This document shows, in pieces, positions 54,980 to 64,000 of a stretch of DNA of 64,000 nucleotides; position 1 is the stretch's first letter; the number at the start of each line of letters is the position of its first letter. The notes below the pieces were generated by a model. The model was not told the origin of the DNA and searched no databases. It saw only the letters and a program-made list of their open reading frames with translations. A program made the position numbers and the translations under genes. This DNA is from Pogona vitticeps (lineage: Eukaryota > Chordata > Lepidosauria > Squamata > Agamidae), in assembly GCF_051106095.1 (NCBI RefSeq), contig NC_135787.1, positions 176,077,501 to 176,141,500 of the forward strand, read 5' to 3'.

Positions 54980-57740
54980 CGGATGGACTGAGATCTAATG
55001 TCTCTCCTGTGGCCTCACACTGCTGCCTGTCTATCACTCTTTGTATCTTCCAGCTTCTTCAGCTAAATATTGGAGAGAGAGGAAAAAATCACAGTAAATC
55101 AGACTAGTTAGGTATCTCTGTCAAAGAAGAAAACCTGTTTGAAGAGAGTAGAAATCCCAGTAATTGATGTCTACTTAGGACACTATTCAGAGTACAATCT
55201 TTCCCCATTTCCAGCAAAATCTGCTGGGCAAAGGGAGAAGAATGTTGTCTACCCATATAGCCTGTAAACTTTCCTTGTTCTGCTAAAACAATACTGAAAG
55301 TTTGTGAGATGGAATGGTCCTGTTCTGTGTTTTCTAACCTGTAATGGCAGTATCAGTCCAGTGCTGCAGTTCAACCACATACCAACCAAGGCTGTGGGAC
55401 ACCTCTTTAGCTGTGTCCCTGTGCCTTAAGTAGATTATGCAGCACTGAAGGCTTTTGCTTACAAGATCTCAATATTTAATCATTTGGATGCTGCACTAAT
55501 TTGTTTTAATGAGGAATACACAGTAAAGACAGGGCTGCATTTCCACCAAGGGTTGCTGAGAGACGTGATCGAGATCATGTATTATTTCGCCATTTAAGAC
55601 ATTTAGTCGGGAGCCAGCCTGATGAAACGCAATGCCTAGTCCTGGAAAATGGTTGCTCTTGAAAGGCTTCCAGATGAAACTTTCTCACCCAGCAAATCAT
55701 AAAATGTACTGGAACAAAGTGACTGCTCCAGTCCTCTTGGTGCTTGAGGATGATTGCTTTGCCCTTCATGATTTGAATTCAAGATAACTCTAATTACTAA
55801 AGAAGAAATTGCTCTCATGTTTAACTAACAACATTCTTTTAAAGAAGGCAGTAGCTTTCTATTTCCTAGCTTCATTTTTACATTATTCTCATACATTGTG
55901 TGCATCTTTAAAATGAGATTTGATCCACTATCATGGCATTGGATCTGAAAAACTAGTACAGCAGAATGAATAATAATGTTCCTAAGGGAAACAGTGACAT
56001 GCTCCATATCCTGCTCAGCCAAGGATGTTTGTTTATAAAACTCATTTTACAAATATTCTTCAGGATAGCTTTTTTAAAGACATACATGCATAAGGCTTTG
56101 TAATATGCTAATACCTTGATTTGGAGATGCCAGGGCAAATAGAACTTGGTTATTCTTATTAAAAATATGGATAGGGTTTGTATCATAAAATCAGAAACTT
56201 CACAGTGAAACATCTACTGGCTTTGCATCAAGGTGTGCAGTACTTTGTCTTGACTGTTGTCCAGGTAACTCTGGTGTCCAAACATTTCATTATTTTGAAT
56301 GTACCTTTTTCAGTTTTGAAAGCATTTCATTTACATTTAAGAATTTTAAGAAGTTACTGAAGAGAAATTAGGAATATAGCCTCCTTAGACCACATGTAAT
56401 TCAAATTTTCTGTTGTGACTTGAAATGTATTTTACCAACAAGTAATACCCTTAATCTTAAAATAAGCTATTCCATAGCTATGAGAACAAACTTGATTCTC
56501 TAAACAGAATTTGCTTCTTACAAGTGGAACGATGTACTCTGTTCTGTATTGGTGCAGGAATGTGATTTACAGTGAAGTACAGTGTGTTGCATGACAGTCT
56601 GGGCAGTCACAGACTGCTTGTTCATCTTTCTGTGTGCTCCACAAAAGGTGCTGGTATGAAAATGATAAACTAAGAATTTGAATTTTTAGACTAATTGTAA
56701 AACTAAATTTTTTAAGTCAGATTGGATAGTTTACTTGAGACAAAACAAAAAATGACATTCTAGCTGTGCTTCATAGTTGAATATTACAAATATCTGTGTC
56801 AGTTTCTTCTTCAGTCCTTATGTAGCATAGGATCGTTTTAATCATTCTAGCAGTTCAGCTCAAGCATTTGGGGCTCTGCTCTCGTGCTCCTCTTTCTCAC
56901 AACCATGTAATCATCTCACCTCCTCCGCACATCTTCCCTGAAGAATCTAGAAGTGGATTCTGTTGAGTAGCTGTGGTAAACGTATCTTCTGGCCACTTGA
57001 CCAGAATAGCTGCAATGTCATAAGTATCTTTATATCTATCATCTCTCCAAGTATTTCCGAATAAAAAAAATCTAGCTACTAGTTTCTAGTCTGGAAATTT
57101 AAAAAATCAAACTAATGTTGAATTGTTTTATGCTAAGAGGTCATATCGTACTTATACAAAGAAAAAAAGAAAAATTGTGACTCTCAGTGTCACATACTAG
57201 CTTTTAGACAGTAATAACTTTTGAAGTAAATTCTTTTTTTCAGATTGGAATTTTTTGGAAGTAATCAAAATTAATAATCTAAAAATCCAATCCAGCACCA
57301 ATATCTTTCCTTTTAGCTTTCATTTTAAAATAATGGCTTATGGTCTTAAAGCTTTCTGCTCCCTTTTGTACAGACCTTGCTTTTGTAACTTCATTTTTGT
57401 TCATTAATGCAGCCCTTACTGGGTAAATTGATGGATAGAAGAAGCTGGTAAGAGTGGAATGTCCTAGTCAAGCAATTGCAGTGTTGCATGCAAAATCTCA
57501 AACTGAACAGTCTTATATTTTATAAATGGAAAAAAAAAAACTTCAATCATATCTTTCTACCCAGTGATGGAAGAAGAGTAGTTCTTTGTGCATTTTGATA
57601 TTTGATCTTTTTCCACAATGTAACTATTTTGACACAGTTTGGTTTATCATTATCATGGTTCATAAACATCAGATTGCTAAATGATACTGTGTTTGTGTTG
57701 CAAGAATGAATGGAATAAACTTGAATTGTGTTATAGTAAA
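54980..57740 (+). other. MTPN: MTPN 3' untranslated region (probable extent)
   Basis: About 2.7 kb of AT-rich sequence after the MTPN stop, with no transposable element that I can recognise inside it. That contrasts sharply with the repeat-packed introns and fits a retained long 3' UTR, as known for vertebrate MTPN. A canonical AATAAA lies at 57714-57719, and cleavage would fall near 57735-57740. An earlier AATAAA-like run at about 57060 is an alternative end. The human transcript also carries a short overlapping ORF (LUZP6) in its 3' UTR; I did not find a counterpart here. The extent is inferred. Confidence 0.7.
57714..57719 (+). terminator. MTPN: Candidate MTPN poly(A) signal
   Basis: AATAAA in the context GAATGGAATAAACTTG, followed by a GT-rich stretch (TTGTGTTATAG). 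It lies at the distal edge of the repeat-free segment taken as the 3' UTR. This is placed by sequence only. Confidence 0.6.
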
Positions 57741-57889
57741 TTCAGAAGCTTCATTTATTTACATCTCTACCACACTCCTATTTCTAAACTGCCATCTTTT
57801 TACCTTTACTGTACTCATCTGCTTGTATCACTTCATGCATTACTTTAATGCATTCCATTAGTATGTTGCCTTTCCTTCATTGATCTCAA

Positions 57890-58055
57890 AGTGGCACACA
57901 CAGCTTCCCTCCCCAGTTTCTCTATATCAGCAATGTGGGGCAGATCAGGCTGAGGGAGTATGATTGGTCTGAGATCACCCAGTGACTTTCGTAGGCAGAG
58001 AGTTTGAACCCTGATCTCTCAAGTTTGAGTTCAACCAGTACACTACACTGCTAAT
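57890..58055 (-). mobile_element. tRNA-derived SINE, family D, minus strand
   Basis: The plus strand 'ctcaaagtggcacacacagcttccctcccc ... ggtctgagatcacccagtgactttcgtaggcagagagtttgaaccctgatctctcaagtttgagttcaaccagtacactacactgct' is the reverse of a squamate tRNA-derived SINE with its B box at GGTTCAAACTC-like positions. Confidence 0.55.
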
Positions 58056-58640
58056 ACTTTGGAATGGAATTAAAATCCTATGTAGAAGTATCATTGATGC
58101 TTACTATGCTCTTAGGAATTAAACTGTCATCAAGTTTCAAAAAAGGCCCATCTTAAATAAGCTGCAGCTAAAAGTGAGATTACTTTCATTTCTTAAGGTG
58201 GTACTTGTTCATCTTACTATCACTACCACTCTTTCTGCTTACTATATACATGAAACACAACTTCTACCTTAATTACCAGACAAGCTTCTGCTTTGCCATA
58301 TGACCAGCAAAGCAGTCCTATAGATCTGTGACATTGCTTAAGAGTACTTCATTGAAATTCTGATTCTCAGGCTTCATTTCCCAATATTTCTTGAATGCTA
58401 GAGAACACGTAAAAATTAACAAAGCTGTTTAGCATGCACATGTAAGTCACTTGAACTGCAGATTACTCACCTTCTAGCAAATTCCTTTGTCCAAAGAGTA
58501 ACTATGTACTGAAAATGAATCTTCTTGCTGTAGGTGGTCTGTCGACTGGTAATTTGCATGCATAAATATATTTACAGTTAATCTGATTTATATGAACATA
58601 TCACAGGTGATATGACTGAAGAACAGAGGAAAGTGCTTAC
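58056..58640. other. Intergenic DNA, nothing recognised
   Basis: No supported gene or repeat. Confidence 0.45.
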
Positions 58641-58897
58641 ATGGTTGTTGTGGGGTTTTTGGGCTCTTTGTGTTCTGAAGGTTGTTTTTCCTAACGTTTC
58701 GCCAGTCTCTGTGGCCGGCATCTTCAGAGGACAGGAGTTACATCTCTGTCTGTGTTCTGGTTCCAACTCCTGTCCCCTGAAGATGCCGGCCACAGAGACT
58801 GGCGAAACATTAGGAAGAAAAACCTCCAGAACATGCCAAAGAGCCTGAAAAACCCACAACAACCATTAGATCCCGGTTGTGAAAGCCTTCGCGAATA
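58641..58897. mobile_element. Penelope-like terminal repeats, head to head, with hammerhead-like cores
   Basis: Inverted pair of the same terminal repeat as at 6323 (GTTGTTGTGGGGTTTTTGGG ... CCTGAAAAACCCACAACAAC), spaced by about 30 bases, followed by 'cccggttgtgaaagccttcgcg'. Both arms keep the core order: minus-strand arm CTGAAGA...GAA-ACGT-T at 58690-58731, plus-strand arm CTGAAGA...GAA-ACAT-T at about 58777-58812. Confidence 0.75.
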
Positions 58898-59456
58898 CAA
58901 AGTACTTAACATGTTTCTGGTCTTACACTGAGCAGTGCACATGTGATGTAATTAGATTGTGTCAGGTGCTCACAAAACTTAGTTGTTTCCAGACTCAGAT
59001 CTGCTTCCCACCATGCATAATTTGCTATCTGAAGTTCTTAGTGGTTTAAAAGTCAAACTCGAGAACAGAGAAGATTGAAAAGTATTGTAACTTTTGCTAT
59101 GATCACTCATAGATGCATCAAGACAGAAAAATAGCAATTAAATCTTGAAAGCTGTGGTACCTTAAAGCTTGGATGCCTCAGAAATTATTAATTACTTTTA
59201 TGAGTGATGACGGATAAATGTTTCACTTCTAGACAGTTCCTGAATAAACAGCTAACATGATTTTGTATCATGCAATTCTAATTTCACTGTTTTCTTAGAT
59301 TATCACCCATTTTAAAGAGGGTGTGTCTATATTTTCTGTTTAATTTGAAAATTAGAATCCTGCACCACTCAAAGCAACCTGAGACCCTACTTGTTGTCCA
59401 ACAACTACCTTGTTAGAGAGAGTGGGAGGCAGCCATCAAAACCTACTGTGCTTAGA
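58898..59456. other. Intergenic DNA, nothing recognised
   Basis: No supported gene or repeat. Confidence 0.45.
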
Positions 59457-59577
59457 AAAGGTGGCACTTCAGATATTTTGGACCACAATGTCCAGAATCC
59501 ACAGCTTGTGTTGCCACTCATAAAAGTACTTTGGGAGCTGCAGTTCAAAACATATGTAGTGCGAAAAGTTTGCCACC
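59457..59577. mobile_element. hAT-like MITE remnant
   Basis: AAAGGTGGCACTTCAGATAT at the left and GTTCAAAACATATGTAGTGC...TTTGCCACC at the right form diverged inverted ends around 'ttggaccacaatgtccagaatccac', the usual core of such MITEs. No clean 8-bp duplication is seen. Confidence 0.5.
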
Positions 59578-62245
59578 GCAGCCTAGAGCATCCTATAAAT
59601 GTAGAGTCATTTCAGTTGACACAGACTCCCTGTGTTTGGTAAAAATAGCAGGGTATAGAGAGATACTCTCCCTACCTTATTTAGCTAAAGACAAATGATA
59701 ACCATGTGAACGAGTAATGGAATGACAACGCAGTGAGATGCTTTGGAAACCCAGCCTGTTGTAACAGCAATTGCCTGTTGAAGCAAGTCAAAGTAACATA
59801 AGCGACTGGGGAAATAAAGTTCCAGGCTCTGGGACTTAGTGATGCTTTCTTTCATCTCAGTGAGATCAAAATGCGGGCTAAATTGCTGTGGATCTGTCAA
59901 CTGTATTGTGAAAATTACACTTGTGGATGCTTATGTTGGTATAAACCACACTGTGAGTATAAGCACTAGAAAAATTGTAGATGTCGGATAAATTGATATT
60001 CTGAACTGTTTTTCCAAACATTTTGGTGAACATGCCACTCAGAACAATGGGAGGGATGCCTTGTTTCTGTCCTATAGGTTTGTAGGGTAATCATGCTGAA
60101 GTTATATGAAAAAAGGTAAATTCTCCTTCAACCAACAGTGGAGAGGGTGTTAATGCTCCTTCATTTCAATGAGTTATTAAATCCTTCCAATAAAATTGGT
60201 GAGCCCAAAATGTCTTTAATTTTATCTGAGCTGTGTTCTGTGTTAGTAATTTCAAAAGATACATGGGATCTTGCGATTTTGTTCACATCTCATACCTAAT
60301 AAAGCGGAATAGAGGGCCCTTTCTAAAGTATCCTACTGTCTGCAGATCTATTGAAAATTGTGAAGAAATGAGCTATTTTAAATTGGTACATAAATGGAGT
60401 TATTTATGTGAGCTGCTTATTATGGTGAAGGGAGGGTTAATAAATGGTTACTGGAACAGAGCATAACTCTATAAGACTTTCCAAGTGTGTGAAACCTTCA
60501 GATTCTAAATAATTTTAGAAATTGAGATGGTTTTACATTTTGTCAGTGAGGTCATCAGATGTGGTACACATTCTAAAAGTCCCTGCTGCGTTTCATTATG
60601 TGCTGCTGAGATGGAAGCTGTGTTAGGTGAAATCTTCAGAAAAGTTCATTGGATGGTGGAGTACAGTATTTGGGCCTGGTTGGTCAAATCATCACTTTCA
60701 TCCAGTGGACAGTAGAGCATAGGAGCCTAAGGGAGACCATTAACATATGCAGCTGTGTGCCTACTGCAATGTGGGTGTGTAAAAAGCCAAAAACTAGAAG
60801 TAGGCATGAAATTCAGCATCTGGAGAATGGCACTCTTCTGTAGTTGCCCCAACAGTTCAGAAACTAAAGTTAGCTTTGGAAGTGCTTGTATTAATTAAAA
60901 AGGAAATAACAAGAGTGAGAAATATCCATAATGCATGATCTGATTAGTTTCCCCACAATTTGGCATCTGTTTTGTTTTTAAAAGCAAAGTTTTAGCCCTT
61001 CACCCTTGTGTTTGGCCCAACTTATGACTTAAGCCAAAGACATTTTGCTTTTCCGGTGCAGTTTTGGGGTTTGTTCTTTCAGACAGTGGTTTTGCATATT
61101 GAATGAAGAATAAATGATCATATGTTTTTAATATTTTGAGGAGAGACACAGCAGTAGGAAGAGATGATATAAGGTTTTTTTAAAAAGGACTAAGTTCCAA
61201 AGAACAGCAAACAGCTCCGCTTGAACAGTGAGACCTTTTTTTTTTTTTTTTTGCTTCCTTGTTTCAACTTCCCACATCCTCTGGAAAGCACTTCATGAGT
61301 CAGCGGATTGTTTGGAATAGCATGCCATGGGGAAATGAGGGTCAGGTTTTCAGGATCCAAGGGGGGAGACATAGCACAAGTAGATACCCCTGCTTTCTAT
61401 GCAAAAGGTTCTGTGAACCTATCCAAATGAAGACTGTTTAAGATAAATGACTTGAATGCTTAGGTGATATCCGCAGAGCAATTTAGTTAGAATGATTCAT
61501 CACAGCTACGAATATTAGCATGTGATTGCCAATATTACATTCAGGCATATAACTTAAGAATTCTACTTGAGTTTCAATTAAATTTTTAAAAACTTTTCCA
61601 AGCATAGCTTCTTATCATTCATAGAGCTAATACTTAATATATCTGTCCTTATGCATGAAAGACAGTGCACTCTTAATTCATAATTCTGAGATACAGCAAA
61701 GCTGTGGCACCATGCAGTTTTATACGTTTACCTTGTAATAGGGAATAGAAGGTATGTCATTATGTACTTTTGTAACATCTCAATGAGTTTGCTTGTCATT
61801 AGCCTAACTTGTTCCCTCTAGCCCACACAGAAAAAATGGCACTGGCTTCTGTTCTTCTCCCATTATAATCCTTTGCTATTTATATATCCCTTCCTACCTA
61901 CCTACCTTAAACCCAGGCTTGGGAAGACCAGGTTCTTAGGGGAGATATTCAGACAAATAATGAGGTTCCCACAAGTCCAGGATCACCCCCAAATTCTGAG
62001 CATGATCCCATGTCGGGAGAATAATTCCATCCAGCTTAGTCAATCAGTCTCAAAGGAGTGAGCTTCCAGTAGTAGGATCTCCATGCTATCCAAGTTCAGC
62101 TTCAGCCTATTGGCCTTTTGTCTATTCCAGAACTGTGGAAGCCAATTATTACCTTGTTGATGCTTAAATGTAGCGGGGGGGAAGGGGGAATGACAGGTCA
62201 GAGAGTAGTAGCCGTGCCATCCAGTCATTGAAATCTTGTTGCTTA
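59578..62245. other. Intergenic DNA, nothing recognised
   Basis: AT-rich, unassigned. A T18 run lies at 61235. No exon of a neighbouring gene could be supported. Confidence 0.45.
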
Positions 62246-62580
62246 GCATAATTTGTCACTCTAAAATAGGCCCATTGAATCCAACAGGGATTTGTTGAAT
62301 TGACTCCTCTGTGAGTTCCATTTTTTCTGATGTGTCTCCTGCAAGTGTGACTTACTTTAACGTAATTAATCATAACTAAAGTGGGATTTAATGAATCAAC
62401 TCCTTAGGTTTCATTGATTCAAAGGGGTCTACTCTAACTGAAATTTACTCTGCTAAAGTAAAGCATGGTTAAAGGAGGCCCATTTGAATCAATGGAACTT
62501 ATGGAGGAGCTGACTCACCAAATTCTCACTGATTAACAGGCCTACTCTAGTGCAGTTTACTACAGTAGACAACAGAATAA
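62246..62580. mobile_element. Repeat of the 'tctactctaactg' MITE-like family
   Basis: Contains several alternating blocks (CATTGATTCAAAGGGGTCTA, GCCCATTTGAATCAATGGAA, CCTACTCTAGTGCAGTTTAC). They are mutually inverted and match the segment at 27070-27300 in the opposite sense. Probably an old foldback element; ends are not defined. Confidence 0.5.
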
Positions 62581-64000
62581 GGCAGAGGTAAAGTTTCAAA
62601 AACTTCCCATCAGTCTTCCTATATCCCTCATATTGTTGTATCTGGGTGTGAAGGCCTTTAGGACAATGTGGGTGACAGCACTGGGGCTTTTAGGGGGAAG
62701 TATACGGGCATGTTGCCTGATGCATTCTGGGGGTTGTAGTACAACAAAGTAACTTTTTCCAGTAACTAAATAAGCCCCTGTAACATGCATGATAATAAAG
62801 GAAGAGCTGGTAGTTATTGTGAAGGAACTTGGGATCTCAAACAGTAATCATAATAAGGAAAGGCAATAGATCTAAGATCATCCCGGTAGTCTCAGAAGCA
62901 GTCTATATTTTGCCTGCATTTTCTTGCTCATTCTCCATCTGTATTCCGCCAGAATCTTGAGATCATGAGGGAGGCTGTGGAGAAGTCTCCAGCCACTTGG
63001 CCTGTATAAATAATGAGGCACTTAGAAGGATTTGCTAACCCGTGCAAACAGTTGGCTGGCAAATTGGTTATTCTCTCTTGTCTATTAAGAAAATTCAGTC
63101 CTCACTTAACAGACGGTTGCTTGGGGAGGAGGAGAGCTCTCCCGTTCCCACTTTGTGAAGCTCAAAAGGTTTACCTGTCAGAAGGTGCTATTCCGAAAGA
63201 GGCGTGGAGAGCAAAATGCACTGCAAATTAATGCCAAAGATTTCCCTGTGAGACATCAAAAGATGAGATTCTGTCAACTGCATGCTTCCTTAGCTTTCCT
63301 GGGTTGACCTGTAGCATTCTCTTTCGTCTGTGTTGCCCTCCCCACCCCATATCTTTTCCCCATCTCCAGTACATTCAAAACTTGATCCCATCAGGGGATT
63401 TAGTTCCTCTTTCTAGAGATGCTGAATAGCTGCCTTTGAAAGCACTGGTTCGTATTCAGAGTTGCAGGTTGTACCTGTTGTGCACAATTCTCCCATTTCT
63501 GTTTGCTGACTCCTAACAGAGCACAGCGGAAGAAGAAAACTGAGATGAGCCCCAGGGAGCAAGTCACCAGGATTCTGATGCGGAAGTAGTAGTAAGGAGA
63601 GGGTACTAGTGGTGGAAGAGAAAGACCAAGGTGCTCACTTGCAACAATCTTTGACTTAAAGAGAGGGTAGGATCGCAGACTCCTTTGGGTGTTGCAACAA
63701 AGGGAACACAGGTTCATAGGATTTATTTTTAAAATACTGTGACAGACTCTTTCTCTGAGTGGCCCATTTCAAAAAGAAATCTGCCTTGTGAAGTGACAGT
63801 GATGAGAATCAATGCTTCTGGAAAAAACTGAGTGATGTTTACATTCAGTATTACATTCAGGCTATGAAGGCAAAAGAGGCCTAGATCTTGGAAAACTTTA
63901 ATTTTTGTTTACAATTTCCAAAAAAGTATTGGTCAACACCATATGGGCCAGGAGATTCTAAAAGCTGCAGTAATTCTCCCAAACCTTTGGGTCCTTCCCC
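62581..64000. other. Intergenic DNA with a short hAT-like trace
   Basis: 62695-62765 ('gcatgttgcctgatgcattctgggggttgtagtacaacaaagtaactttttcc') resembles half of a hAT-derived MITE. The remainder shows no gene or repeat. Confidence 0.4.

Noticed and set aside
54980-57740. LUZP6-like short ORF in the MTPN 3' UTR
   Set aside because: The human transcript has one, but I could not identify a matching peptide here; short frames in the region show no resemblance.
58578-58942. Frames reading VSVAGIFRGQEL and KMPATETGETLG on both strands
   Set aside because: Translations of the Penelope-like terminal repeats; the same peptides appear at 6275-6460 and 20149-20528 for that reason.
57890-64000. Exons of a downstream neighbour gene such as FAM180A
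   Set aside because: Expected from synteny in some vertebrates, but no coding block with splice sites could be found in this stretch.

Overview
The window is nuclear DNA from a vertebrate, most likely a squamate reptile (lizard or snake). The evidence is a myotrophin gene with vertebrate exon structure, an intact Bov-B (RTE) LINE, several tRNA-derived SINEs including a Sauria-type family, CR1/L2/L1 LINE pieces, Penelope-like fragments and many palindromic DNA-transposon MITEs. I cannot name the species from sequence alone.

Layout. From 1 to about 28.7 kb the DNA looks intergenic. It holds an LTR-like fragment at the left edge, old LINE 3' ends, SINEs, MITEs, long microsatellites, Penelope-like pieces and two copies of an unrecognised repeated protein-coding family (about 2.9-4.0 kb on the minus strand and 25.6-26.5 kb on the plus strand). 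From about 28.7 to 29.8 kb there is a CpG-rich promoter and the first exon of MTPN. MTPN runs left to right with coding exons at 29687-29758, 43506-43619, 48881-48964 and 54893-54979. Its long 3' untranslated region probably ends just after a poly(A) signal at 57714. From about 57.7 kb to the end I see only intergenic DNA with scattered repeats.

MTPN encodes a 118-residue ankyrin-repeat protein and is the only host protein-coding gene I can support. All three introns are phase 0. Intron 1 contains a CR1 LINE interrupted by an L1 (17-bp target-site duplication) and by a MITE, and a Tigger-like element with a MITE inside it. Intron 2 contains an apparently whole Bov-B LINE in antisense orientation with a perfect 12-bp target-site duplication and a 1009-residue open frame. 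Intron 3 contains an L2-type LINE remnant, a tandem pair of hAT-like MITEs sharing three copies of one 8-bp target site, and a Sauria-type SINE split by a MITE.

Most worth following up are the unrecognised two-copy coding family, the young Bov-B, the hammerhead-ribozyme-like cores in the Penelope-like terminal repeats, the triple target-site hAT tandem, and a TATA box placed just before a perfect 16-bp stem-loop at 14.9 kb.
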